This document shows positions 43,180-54,062 of a stretch of DNA of 64,000 nt, in pieces (the stretch's first letter is position 1; every line of letters begins with the position of its first letter). Source of the DNA: Symsagittifera roscoffensis (Eukaryota > Xenacoelomorpha > Acoela > Convolutidae). The position numbers and the translations under genes were made by a program. The notes beneath the pieces are model-generated. The model made no database searches, had not been told where the DNA came from, and saw only the letters and a list, made by a program, of their open reading frames with translations. The stretch covers positions 59,980,754-60,044,753 of the forward strand of contig NC_087065.1 in the NCBI RefSeq assembly GCF_963678635.1. The letters run 5' to 3'.

Positions 43180-46100
43180 CTAAAACATGATCGGCAATTT
43201 CTTAAGTGTGAACTAACTTTGGATTCGGATGTGCAGAACTTTGGATTCGGATGTGCAGAACTTGGGATTCGGATGTGTTGTTTTCATGTGAAAATAGCAA
43301 CAAAAAATCAAATGGGAGTTGAGGAATGATATATAAAGTTGAAACTTGTTAAGTAGTAAATCGGATACTAATCAGAGAAAAACTTTCTTTTTTTTCGAGA
43401 AAAGGTGATTCGAACTTGTTGATTTTTTTTAACTAAAAGTCTCAGTTCAAATTACTTAGAATACCTTAGACAGCTATTTAGTTTTTCTGTTAAGTAAGCA
43501 ATTGGTAATGCATTATTGGAGCTTTTTTTAGCTCAAAAAAGTTTTTAAGTTTGCGAATGGGACTAGAACTAAGGCATAGGGGGGTTGGTTTTTTTCTAGC
43601 CGATTTTGGCTACCTCATAACGCTCACGGAAATCAAGTGAAGTATCATATTAAAACCCATTCATCTGTGTTTTGCGATCTATTTTGTCTAAGATTTTTAA
43701 AGTAACATTGAACGCAGCGAAAACACCTATGTGGGTCGTGATGGTTTAATTTTTTGTTTTAAAAGTATATTCAAATTTGTAACTTTTAACTTATTTTTAA
43801 TTTAACTTCAACTGCTAAGAGAAAAACTAATTAAGCTCTTAGAAAGCGAAAATTCGAAGTGCGCAAAAAACCTGAAGGCCTTTCTAGTTTAAAAAAAATG
43901 AATTTTGTTTATCAGCAGAATGTATAACTTACCTATTTATCTAAATTTCTCATCTGCGTAGTTTTAAGACAAATTGTCAATACTAAAAAATTTTGTGGGA
44001 AGCTTTAAGAGGATAACTCTTTCCCTTTGAAACACAACATATGATTTGTTTTTGGGAAAAATACTTTTTGAAATCTCCTTGAGTTCATCAAAACATTTTC
44101 AACGGTCTGCCGGCTATTTAAGAGAAGAGCATAGTTCAGAAACCTAAATAATTCGTGATGGTTTTTAGCTCATCAGGCTCAAATTTATTTTAATATCAGG
44201 CTCAAAAAATATGACGCTCAAAAATTGAAAAAATGGAAAACTAGTCTGAGTATTGCTCTTTTGAGTTCACTGACGCTTTTCCAATTTTTTTTTGCTGACT
44301 GGGGCCCAGGGTTCACCTAGCGGAAGCGAGTTCGTTTTTAAAAAAACGGGCGTTAGTTATGAGCAAACTTCACTTTTTTTTTACAATTTTCTGCATGCAA
44401 AAGCTTAATTTTGCTGGTTAAGAGGTTAAGTCTTGAATGGTTTTTGCTTTTCTATAATGGTGCTTGTCTTGAATGATGCTCAAGGCTTGCAATGCTTAAG
44501 CAACATGCAATGTGCAGGAGCACAGGAGCTGATATAAGCTTAACTCGAGAAGAGGGGGTTTTAAAAAAGTAACAAAAAAGTTAAAGAAATGCTGGCCGGC
44601 CAAAAAATGATGTCGTTTAATATTTTCCACGATTGAGGAAAAGCACTTCAGGGGATTTGCTGAAAGCTTGTTTCAACAAAAACCGGGCAATGAGGGTTTA
44701 AAATAGTTATTTTAAACTAAAATATCAATTTTCAGACCTGATTCATGGTGTCTCTACAAAATCAGACCTCAAAAATGTAGAGCAACAACAGATGTAAATA
44801 TGAAAAAAATGCTTCAATTAGCAAACTTTGACATTGTCAGACATTTGAAAGAGACAGAGAAGCATAAGAAGAGCTCAAGCTTGCATTTGTATACATGAAG
44901 TACTCATGCATATGAAGTACTGAAGCTGATGGCTAATAAATGTAGAAAAACAAATTCAAACGCTGATGAACAAAGAACAACTTGTGAAAATTTCTTTGAA
45001 AACAAAAGAAAGTTTCTTAAACTAAGATCCACAAAAAAATTATACCAATTTGAAGATACAAAAAAGAGTTATACTATTTTTCAACAAATTTTGTCCAGTC
45101 GACAAAATAATGCTTATAAAAAAATGTGGAAATTGACAAATCGAAATAAACTGGTTGTCATTATTTATTTAAATATTTTTATCCATGAAAAAATGAAGGA
45201 TTAAAAGAGTGTTTTCTGACAACAATGAAGGGAAGGCGATGGATTTTCTCTATTAAAAATATTGAGTTTTTACTCAACTGAATTTGATTGCTTATAAGAT
45301 GGCACTGAAAGACAGCTTGGCTACTTGCTAGTCTCTCGCGTTTGTAAGCATACTTTTTGCATCAAAAGTTTGTATATGTGGGTTTAAAACAAAATTTTTG
45401 TGTATATGTGGGTTTAAAACAAAATTTTCGCGATCATTTTTATAGGACCTGCCACCTAGAACGGTTAAGTATGTCCAATCACAGACTTTAGAAAATAAGA
45501 GCGAAGCTGAGCTTACCTGTACTATATAAGTTTGGATTGGGACGGCGACAAATGCGATCAGCCCGATAACAGATACGGCAACGTCCAGGAAATTCCACTC
45601 AGTTCTTCGCCAAACTCTCCACTTCAGCGAAAAAAGATGCATGTTGATTTTTAGCCAGAAGTTCGAGATTATTTCCAACATTGTGGAGAGGAAATAAAGC
45701 GCAATGTAATACTCCAACCAAACATGTGACATGTAATTGAAATCAAACAAGTAAAATTTGGAAATTAGGATGACAAAGATGAGATGAAAAATTAGGCGGA
45801 TTAAAAATTTGCAGGCTGGAGAAAAGTAGAAGAGGTTAGCTTTGCGTTTCCAGATGGTCCAGGCATCCCGGATTTTTTCTTTATCTACTGGATCCCCAAA
45901 GGTGTATTCGAACTCCATCGATGTCCGTCTGTTTGCTCGCGACTGCCTGTCCGCGTGTAAGACGGTTTCAACTAAAATACAATATAGAATATGCTGGAAA
46001 ATTGATTAGAAACAATTTTACAATATTAAATATTGAAATACTTCACTAGCGATTTGATTGGTAATGTTATAAATGTTTAAATTGAAAATTACTTCGTTCA

Positions 46101-49100
46101 ATTTTAAGCATATTTAGCAAATTTTTAAGGTGGAAGCCTTAAAACAGCCAGCCTTATGCTTTCCTCCTAGCTCAGCCCTCCTCATCAAAATGTTTAGGCG
46201 TTTAAGCATTGACTGGCGAAACTTGGTTGATAAAAATGCCAAACTTCAAGACTTCCAAGTAATTTCCAAGTAATACGTTACTTTTTTCTTCTGAAATTTC
46301 AATGAAAATTTGCTCGAAATCTTACTTTGGTCCAGCACTCCATTCGACTCTCGTCTTTCCAATTCATTGGATGGATCCGACTGACTTCGTATTTCATTCC
46401 AAGGAACTGCCATGTTCTGTCCACTGGATTGATTGTTAGTAATACTGCTTTGGTCTGAAGTCTTCAGAAAGATAACAGAGAACGGGTTCAATAAAGTTGT
46501 CACGATTTTTCCATGGTAGCAACTCAAGCCCTTGGTCCACATTTTTTGAACTACTTGTTGGAAACAGGGGTGTGAAATGACAATTTTGATTTCAATGAAC
46601 CATGCTACATCCATTACACAAGTGTTCCCGTACTGTGGCAAGTTAGTGTTGAGAAGCAACATCGCTTTTTGAGGGTTCAAACTCCAAGCGGATTCCAAGA
46701 TATCGTAAGCTTTTTGAATGTACTCCTCATGAGCTTCTAAGTAAGGAGTTCGCATTTTGAAGAGGTCGCCAGTTAAAGACTTTGCCACCACTTTGCAGAG
46801 TTCGGATCCGATCAGAGCCAGAATCAACTGGTTTGAAGCCTGCATCCAGAAAAACTCGGTCGCTTTCAGACGTCCGTTGAGAAGCGCCCAGAAGAAGAGT
46901 TCACGATAAGGATCATTGAAGGAAGTGCCGTTTTTCAAAGAATGAAGTGGCTTTGATGTTGTACAGGAGTAACATAGATCATAGACGCAGTTCAGACTGA
47001 TTTCATCTCGTTCGCCTAAGCATCGTTCTAATACGTCGTGTAGAAGCCGGGATTTCTTATAGGAGCGACTGTACAATTGAGCTAATCTTCTAGGCGTGAG
47101 AAATTTCTCCATTGTGAATCCACACTGAAGAAATAGTCTGGCGAACTGGATTTTCTCCTCGTGTTCGATCGCCTCCATCATGAGGTCTTGAATCCCCGAT
47201 CTGGCATTGATGTCGGCGTCCTGAACCAGTATCGACTAAAACACCGGGTAACTATTTGCAGCTGTTAGATGGTTTAAAACTTCACGTGTGGACGTGCTGG
47301 GGCATATATCTATGTCCTCCCCTTAACAATAAATGCTCAAATGGGCTGCGGCATTTAAACAACAATAGCGACAAAAACGACGCAACAAAACCAAATTATA
47401 TGAACGAAAACAGTAATCACATTGGGTTTGATGGAGGCGTAGCGATGAGCATGAGTAACTATCAGCATGCGCTAAGTGCTTCAACGAGGTGTTCATTTTG
47501 TCGAAAAAAGAGCCTACTTTTTCTATAAACTTTAAAAATCGCCTTTAAATTTTGGGCTGCATTTAAATTTCATTTCTAAGGTAAACATTCGGCAAAATGC
47601 ACGCTATTTGAGTAAGCAAATTTGAGTAACCAAAACGTCTTATTGTGAGAGAGTCAATTGCGTTCTTCTGCATGCTAATCGACACACATGCTATCAGGCC
47701 GGTCCCCCTTTTGCTGCTGTTTTCGTGCATAAATTAACGGGATCTAAGTCTATATTGTGCAATGAAGCCACATGGACCGTGGAAGCTTGTGCGTTACATA
47801 GAACAATTAATGAAGATCATACCTGATGTCCTGTATTGCTTTTAATTTTCTGAAAAAACTCACAGAGGCTAGCCAAAAATTTTCATAGCTATCTATTTTT
47901 CAAGGATACTACTAAAAAATGAGAGTTAGAGAACAGTTCGAACTAAATTAAAATTTTATCAGGCTTGTGATCTGCAATTAGAAGAACTTTAAAACCGTTA
48001 CTCGCTAAGATAAAAATCATTGGTCACTTCAATGACATTTTTTTTATTTTGAATCAGTTCTCAGTTATTGATAAAAAAGTTTAAAATTAAGGCTACCTCA
48101 ACGATTTCCCCACAGTAGTTCCAGCGCAGTGACAATTTAACTGGATCATAACTTTCTGCAGTCTTGCCATCCAGCAAAGCGGAGAAAATACAAGTGTGCA
48201 AGTTGACAACAGGATTACTCAACTTGTAGATTTTGATAAGTTTCCTTTTCTGGAGACACTTGAAGATGAGGGGTTCGAGGGTGGCTGTGTGCATCTGGTT
48301 GAAGGAGAATAGCTCGTCAGCTGACTTTGCTTTGGACAGAAAGGAGAGCAACTGGCGAACTAGCGTAATGTAATAGGGCCTAAAACGGATGTCATTTAAA
48401 TGCATGTATTTTCATATATATGCAACTCATAAATGGTTCATTTATCTACTTTGGCAGCATGATATAATCTGCGGGTCTGACATTTTACCCCAAAAAAAAC
48501 AGAAATATTGATCTTCTTAGTTTTTTTTTCACGTTTTTGTAATGAAAACAGTGGTCAAAAAATTCTGTGCAACTTGCAAAGCAACTTGCAAATTAGCTTC
48601 CGCGCCCTTCAAAAAAAATTGTTTGTTATTGGGGGGCTATAATGAAAAAATCCAAAATGCGGATGATAACGAACCATTTCGAGGCGTCATTGGAAGGTGG
48701 AACTTTGTGGAGAAGCAAAATCAGGTAATCTACAATTCCCCCAGACCCCTGGCATAGAACCACAGGAATCCCGTTTTCCACAGATCTTGCCATGTGTTCC
48801 AGAGTTTTAGCATCACCTCCGAAAACCAACAATACTGTTGGCGTATTCAACAGTTTCAAATCTTCAACTTCTGCATTAGACGCAAAAGATGCCTTGTCTT
48901 TTGAGCAGAAGTTTTCGATTTGTATTCTCGCAGGTAGTTCGCAATGTTTTTCACGGACTGCACTTTCAATTGCAACAAAATGGGTGAAAATTGGGTTCAA
49001 ATGTGTCTCGTACCTATCGTAAGTACTGGCCGCAATAGCGTTATCAGTTAGATTTGAACTTGACACATTAACTGAACGAGCGGGAGTAGCTTTTGAGCGA

Positions 49101-52100
49101 GTTTTCTTTACAAAATACTTAAAAGTTTTGTCTTTAGGAGCAATGCTCTCAGTAGAAGTGGCTTTTTTAACACTTCGTCGGCTTCTCAAAGGATCACTTA
49201 AGGTCTTAATGAGTGTGCGTTTCTGCGGTGGCGCCACCGGAACCGGAATTCTCAAATGACCTTCAGTTGGAGTCATTAGCGAATCTCCACTCCAAAAAGA
49301 CGACATTGTTCTATTTTCAGCCAGACAGTTCCAATTGGTAACACCAATAAGGTCAAAATTCATTTCATTTTTTCCAAGCCATTTCAAGTACTGCACTTCT
49401 TTAAGAGCACGTGACACTAACTCATCGGCTCCGTCGTTTGTGCCTCCAGTTATTACCCAGCATTTAGTAGTACTAACTACTTTGACTAAACCAGATTGAA
49501 ACGCGCTGAATTCTTCGTGTCTGAGGTTGACATGGTTAAGGGTTCCAGTGACAGAAACGATGATATCAGGTACTTTCAGACCCCAGTTGTCGATTAGAGT
49601 TTCCACGAACAGGTTCGGATGACTGTCCACTGCCAAGATGGACAACTGTGCTCGTTTCTGTATGCCTTCATTTTCATCCACAAACTCAATGTCATGAGTC
49701 GGAGTCGGCCTGAATAAAGCAAAGCATTGTTTGTTGAACACATTGATACTACTTTTGAAAAATTCATTGGAACTGGAAATCAAGTTTTGAAATTTTTAGT
49801 ATTCGTAAAAGTAATCAAAAATATTTGTTTGTGAATTGATGAGACATGGAGCAAGCTTCGAAAAGTTAAATTTAGCCTGTTTTTTAGCTATCATTTGTTT
49901 ACATTTCCAGGGTATATTTTTGATTTCTATTGGAAGTCTTAAGTTTATAATTGTATGATATGCTCTATAAAGTTTTGACAAAATTTGAAAAAAAATTGTC
50001 CTTTTTTCCACAAAAAATCTGACATCACAAACCAGGCATCACTCAGTTGATAAAGCCAAAAAAAAAAATTCGAGTCAGGGGTAGATCCAGGATTTTCTCA
50101 AGGGTGAAGGGAGTTTCTAAAAAATATGCGGACATTTTCGAAACTTTTGTAAAGCTACATTAAAATTGATTTCTCGAGTCCTCCAAAACGCTATGGAGAA
50201 CTATTTTGCAAACATTTTCTGCCAGACGGAGAAACATCAAAATGTTACTTTGGGAACCTTTTGGGAGATTTAGATTTAAAAACTGATTTTTTTTCAGCGT
50301 GCGCTCCCCCCCCCCCCCAATTTTGGGAAGCGCTCTTACAGAAAACTTCAGGCTCATCCTTCACTGACAATATTAAGATTGATATCGATATAAATCAAAT
50401 TTTATGCGGATAAAATAGTGTGAAAATATTGATTTACGGCATCCCATTTAGTTACATACATCGTTTTAGAATAGGTTTAAACAAAATTTTAGGGTAGATT
50501 TTTATGGTAGTGAAATCCATCAAAACCTTAACCAATTGGTTTAAATTAATTTTTGCTTTAGCGAAATTAACTTAAGGTAAATTTTGTAAAAAGAAAAATT
50601 TACAGAACTACAGAGGCAAAGGGTCACTAGACGAGAATTTTTTACCGCAAAATTTTGAGTCTAAGAGATTCCTTTTTGAATTTTGCAACTCTAAGTGTGG
50701 TGATGAAAATAAGCTAATGCGAATATTCTTCAAATTTCATTTTCAGTTTCATTAAAAATTTTCTAGCCGCATTTTTGGTAGAAAAATGAGCTTATGAGAA
50801 GATCAATTTAGATCGATTCATTTTCGGGGCGAACAAATTACAGAACGTTTTTCTAGCCAAATATCAACACAACAAATCATTTGAAAAATATGCGTTACAC
50901 TTTTATCCAAAATGTTCTATTGTCTGATAGTGGAGAAAATCTGATGAAATCTTCTATATAACCCGTAAAAATTGAATATCCAAAAAGTTGGATAAAAATT
51001 GAAATAGATTTTAACTGACTACATTCAATTTTGTGGTTCTAAAAATCCGTAAAAAACTCAAAAAATCAATTACGTTGCAAAACAATGGATTTATATTGAT
51101 TTAGAATCAATAATTGAAAATTAGTTTTTGAGCTTAATTTTTGTAACAAACTAAATCAATTTTATGTCAACTGAAATCAAATTCTTAAGTTTCTTCTAGT
51201 TAATTTGTATCAAATTGGTAGCAGTCTTTTTTTGTCAGTACGGGTTGTGTCGTCAATAAAGGTAGAAAAAATATATTCAGAATATTTGATTTCTCCTGCA
51301 TGACATGCTAAATTTCATAGAGAAAAAAATTGTTCCACAAATGATAAATTTCTGCGGTTTCTCTTCATTAAATCCGTAATTAATTTAGGTTTTATTTTAA
51401 ACTAACGTTTTTTTCTCCTCTTTGGAGAACATAACGGAATCTATGTCATTGGGGTAGTTATGTTTGTTGAGACCAATTTTTCCGTAATAAATTTTTCAGC
51501 AAAATTTTGGATGTTTGAAAAGGACTTTTGGTATAGTTTAAGTGCGTTTTGAAATGTTTATCTTTAATGATAGGTGAGCCAGAACTAGTTAAGCACTAAA
51601 AACTGTTCGAGAACGTTCAAATGTCAGTCAAAGTGGGCATTGCTCAGATTTAAGTGGTCACATTTTTTATTGAACGAACTAGAGTTACTCGGCTCGCTTC
51701 TTTTAAATGCAGAGGAAAGCGAGTGCCATCAGATCAAATAATCCTGCTTAGTGCACTAGATTTTTTTTTGGAATGCAGCGTATTGTAATTTACAAACCGA
51801 CTAGAGTTCTTTGTAATTTGCGCATACATCAAAACTGGCATATATCAAAACTGGCGATTTGCGCATAGCATATATCAAAGTAATCAATATTCCAGCAACA
51901 AAATGGAACAAGACTGCTCGTATCAGGGCAAAACCTTGAATCTTCCGACTGCCCTTTAGGGTTTATGGAGCAGCAGTAATAACATAAAAAAATTAAATGA
52001 AATAAAATAAAATGAAATTTTTTTTTTCTAAAATTTGAAATTTTTAATAAAAATCATCCACCCACACGCCATATAAAATACAAAAAGAGAGATTTCGTTC

Positions 52101-54007
52101 CTTGTAACAAATCAATTATGGCAAAAAAGCTTCGTTCAACCAATTTGGAACGATTTCTAAGTCGGATTAACTCTCCGCTTACACGTTAATAGCGCGAAAT
52201 ATATCGCGCGTTAATTGTCCCAAATTGGTCAAAATGGCAATCTTTGAACCCTCATAACATTACGAAAAATGATCACAGGTGAAATATCTTTTCAAATTTA
52301 AGCTCCAGAGAACAAAACCTTTTGAATGATTTTAAAAAAATCCGTCAAAAATGGCTAGTTAAAAAGTCGAAATTTGTCTGAAGAAAAAAAAAACCCACCC
52401 CGACCGCAAATATTCCGTTACTTTCGTATCGAAAGTCGGAACAACAAGACTGCTCGTATCAGGGCGAAGCCCTGAATGTTCCAACTGCCTTTTAAGATTT
52501 ATAGAGCAGTAATAACACTAAAAAATTAAATGTAATAAAACAAAATGAAACTTTTTTTCTCTAAAAATTTGAAATTTTTTAATGAAAATCATACCCCCAC
52601 ACGCCATATAAAGTACAAAAACTAAATTATTGCAAATAAGCTTCTTTTAACTAATTTGGAATGATTTCTATGTCGGATTAACTCTCCGCTTACACGTTAA
52701 TAGCGCGAAATATATCGCGCGTTAATTGTCCCAAATTGGCCAAAATGGCAATCTTTAAACCCCCAGAACTTAACGAAAAATGATCACAGGTGAAATATTT
52801 TTTCAAATTTGAGCTCATGACAACAATACTTTTCGAATGATAAAAAAAAATCCGTCAAAAATGGCTAGTTAAAAAGTCGAAATTTGTTTGAAGAAAAAAA
52901 ACCCACCCCGACCACAAATATTCCGCTACGTTCGTATCGAAAGTCGGAACAAAAACAACCTTGTGTTCGCATGTTTCTTTCTCAGCGCCAAAAAAGCCTA
53001 AGTCTGTGAATTTTTATTTTTTTCCAAAGATCTTTTATCTATAGCTGTTTCAATTTTTTTATCAAAACCTGATGGAATGGACTTGGGCATATTTGGCGCT
53101 GAGAAAAAGCATCTGAAGACAAGGTTCGTTTTTATTTTTTGCGAACACAGCACAAAGATTTCAAAATACCTTAAAACAAAACAATACCAGATGAGGTCGT
53201 ATGATATACAGAGGGCGATTCTACACTCAAATTTTAAAGAGAAAAGTACCTCAGATAACGCTAGTGAAAACAATTTTCATTTGTTTTCAAAATTCAACCT
53301 AAATTTCGCAGAATTGTTAGTTTTTGGGGGATGTATAAAGCTTCGCGCGTTTTGTAACGCATCGATGATGCCAAATAGCAAACTCTTATATGTTTGAATG
53401 ATTTTAGGAGCGGGCAAATTTTGCCGCTGTAAGCATTAAAAATTTATAGCGCGGTTATCATCTGAAGTTGCTGAAATTACTCATTTTTAAAATCTCAAAG
53501 ATTTACTAAAACTGATTGTAAAAAAGCTAGCTTCCTGCTAAAACAAAAATTACATTAAAAATGGCTAGCTGGTAAGTAAAACATTTGCTGTGAATAAAAA
53601 ACCAGGTCGAGCATAAAAACCATTCCCTTCGAAGAAAAGAGTTCCGAAAAGGGGCAGAGTCGACTGTGTTTGGAACTGCATGTCTAATTGTGCAGCAACC
53701 GGCTGCACTATTGATAATTTTAAGTTGGTTTATTTGCTTCTCATATCAAATTTTGACCTACATACCCACAGGATCTGGGCAAATGCACGCGATGCAGATC
53801 AGACCTCCAAGCTTGTGCATTCTGCCAGGGACCCAGCAGATTCTTTGGGATCTCTACATGTTCCTCCTCCGTGCTCCCACACCCCTCGCACAGACCAGGT
53901 TTGAGGGGATCGTCAAAGAATTTACTGCAGAAGAGTCTGGTCGATCGAGCTTCGTTGAAAAACGAAAACTCCGAAATTTTCCTTTCTCTTTGTCCCCTGC
54001 TGTCCAT
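42292..54007 (-). CDS. TRPM-type (melastatin) TRP cation channel, six exons (introns included in span)
   Basis: TRPM channels are tetrameric plasma-membrane cation channels gated by temperature, Ca2+, lipids or nucleotides. Exons from 5' to 3' are 54007-53766, 49709-48675, 48379-48097, 47235-46326, 45971-45517 and 43179-42292. They total 3,813 nt, exactly 1,270 codons plus stop, with all junction phases matching. Seen in order: an N-terminal Cys-x-Gly-Cys segment; the TRPM homology/LSDAT region (IIVSVTG, WVITGGTNDGADELV, LVFGGDAKTLEHM, PVVLCQGSG); TRPM homology repeats (LPQYGNTCVMDVAW, SHPCFQ); six membrane segments; a pore loop with INGEYFLE; and a TRP helix after LLNTLIAIF. The C-terminus is short, with no NUDT9 or alpha-kinase domain. 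Subtype cannot be assigned. Confidence 0.92.
43215..43280. repeat. 22-bp minisatellite, three units
   Basis: Units of AACTTTGGATTCGGATGTGC plus AG start at 43215 and 43237, with a diverged third at 43259. The unit resembles the H1 end motif CTTTGTATTCGGGTGTG, so it may have grown from an H1 remnant. Confidence 0.8.
45371..45430. repeat. 30-bp tandem repeat, two units
   Basis: TGTATATGTGGGTTTAAAAC followed by AAAATTTT occurs at 45371 and 45401. It lies in the intron just past the TRPM exon 5 donor. Confidence 0.8.
45517..45971 (-). CDS. TRPM exon 5: pre-S1 to S3
   Basis: The acceptor is TGTATTTTAG| and the donor ACAG|GTAAGC, phase 1 to phase 0. It encodes RTSMEFEYTFGDPVDKEKIR, S1 FLIRLIFHLIFVILISKFYL, S2 YYIALYFLSTMLEIISNFW, and the VWRRTEWNFLDVAVSVIGLI segment of S3, in which W-N-x-x-D is typical of TRPM. 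Confidence 0.92.
46326..47235 (-). CDS. TRPM exon 4: TRPM homology repeats
   Basis: The acceptor is GGTGTTTTAG| and the donor CAAA|GTAAGA, phase 0 to phase 1. It encodes FARLFLQCGFTMEKFLTPRR, YRELFFWALLNGRLKATEFF, LALIGSELCKVVAKSL, KAMLLLNTNLPQYGNTCVMD and VQKMWTKGL, which match the cytosolic melastatin homology region in order. The last about 50 residues are a polar linker toward S1. Confidence 0.93.
48097..48379 (-). CDS. TRPM exon 3
   Basis: The acceptor is CCGTTTTAG| and the donor TGAG|GTAGCC, phase 2 to phase 0. It encodes LEPLIFKCLQKRKLIKIYKL, then IFSALLDGK and LSLRWNYCGEIVE, matching TRPM blocks around the M-x-K-x-x-L-I and L-x-W-N-R positions. Confidence 0.88.
48675..49709 (-). CDS. 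TRPM exon 2: LSDAT-like N-terminal domain with insert
   Basis: The acceptor is TTATTCAG|, phase 2. It encodes PTHDIEFVDENEG, LKVPDIIVSVTG, TTKCWVITGGTNDGADELV, LIGVTNWNCLAENR, LNPIFTHFVAIES, TPTVLLVFGGDAK and GIPVVLCQGSGGIVDYL. Between the N-W block and the L-N-P block lies an about 85-residue Lys/Arg/Ser-rich insert that most family members lack at this length. The donor is uncertain: AATG|GTTCGT was chosen because it is the only nearby GT with the phase that fits exon 3. Confidence 0.87.
50074..50370 (+). mobile_element. CAGGGGCGGATC-family element, right end truncated
   Basis: It starts with CAGGGGTAGATCCAGGATTT and contains the GCGTGCGCTCCCC landmark followed by a C run. The right terminus is missing. 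Confidence 0.5.
51910..52446 (-). mobile_element. H2 family element (first of tandem pair)
   Basis: The left end is AAGACTGCTCGTATCAGGGC, AAAACCTTGAATCTTCCGAC and TGCC. The right end is CCGTTACTTTCGTATCGAAA, then GTCGGAACAACA. A CGCG-rich near-palindrome lies at about 52185-52213. Read on the minus strand it has two subterminal inverted repeats and a 3' stem-loop, as in Helentron-type non-autonomous elements. Confidence 0.65.
52447..52950 (-). mobile_element. H2 family element (second of tandem pair)
   Basis: It directly abuts the first copy. It begins with GACTGCTCGTAT, the perfect hairpin CAGGGCGAAGCCCTG and AATGTTCCAACTGCC. It ends TTCGTATCGAAAGTCGGAAC and contains the CGCG palindrome at about 52697-52725. 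It is similar throughout to the first copy, with small indels. Confidence 0.65.
53766..54007 (-). CDS. TRPM exon 1 with likely start codon
   Basis: ATG at 54007-54005 follows an in-frame TGA four codons upstream (54022-54020) and has A-rich context with G at +4. It encodes STRLFCSKFFDDPLKPGLCE, GCGSTEEEHVEI and QAWRSDLHRVHLPRSC. The donor is TGTGG|GTATGT, phase 2. The Cys-x-x-Cys-Gly...His pattern and the W...H block just before P-T-x-x-x-x-I-E-F are normal for TRPM N-termini. Alternatively the exon starts at 53949 behind an AACGAAG acceptor and the true start lies further upstream. Confidence 0.72.
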
Positions 54008-54018
54008 TTTTAAACAAT

Positions 54019-54056
54019 TTCAGAAATTTTCAGAAAACTTCAGAATAATTTCAGAA
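54019..54056 (-). promoter_or_regulatory. Four TTCTGAA motifs at about 10-bp spacing just 5' of the TRPM start
   Basis: On the plus strand TTCAGAA occurs at 54019, 54029, 54039 and 54050. On the gene strand these read TTCTGAA. The array starts 12 bp upstream of the proposed ATG. It resembles, but does not fit, a heat-shock element, which needs two bases between TTC and GAA. It could simply be a short tandem repeat in the 5' UTR. Confidence 0.35.
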
Positions 54057-54062
54057 GCAAGA

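Larger units (their letters stand above)
43180..45516 (-). other. TRPM intron (2.3 kb)
   Basis: It has a 22-bp minisatellite at 43215-43280, a diverged H1-like stretch at about 43600-43690 (ATCATATTAAAACCCATTCA) and a 30-bp repeat near 45371. A plus-strand ORF at 44929-45204 has no recognisable features. The rest is blank. Confidence 0.5.
49710..53765 (-). other. TRPM intron 1 (4.1 kb)
   Basis: It holds a truncated CAGGGGCGGATC-family element (50074-50370) and a head-to-tail pair of H2 elements (51910-52950). Positions 50371-51909 and 52951-53765 have no recognised genes; the short ORFs there look accidental. Confidence 0.55.

Noticed and set aside
44929-45204. 91-codon plus-strand ORF inside the TRPM intron
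   Set aside because: Composition follows the A+T-rich background; no motifs and no context for a gene.
45328-45516. Continuation of the TRPM exon 5 frame past its donor
   Set aside because: The frame runs into the 30-bp tandem repeat (NFVLNPHI repeated) and lacks TRPM similarity, while a CAG|GTAAGC donor gives the right phase for S4.
50160-50357. Minus-strand ORF near the C-run
   Set aside because: It lies within the CAGGGGCGGATC-family repeat, and similar open stretches occur in other copies.
53077-53397. 106-codon plus-strand ORF antisense to TRPM intron 1
   Set aside because: No domain or splice context; next to a repeat and of background composition.
54019-54056. Canonical heat-shock element
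   Set aside because: TTC and GAA are separated by one base, not two, so the spacing rule is not met.
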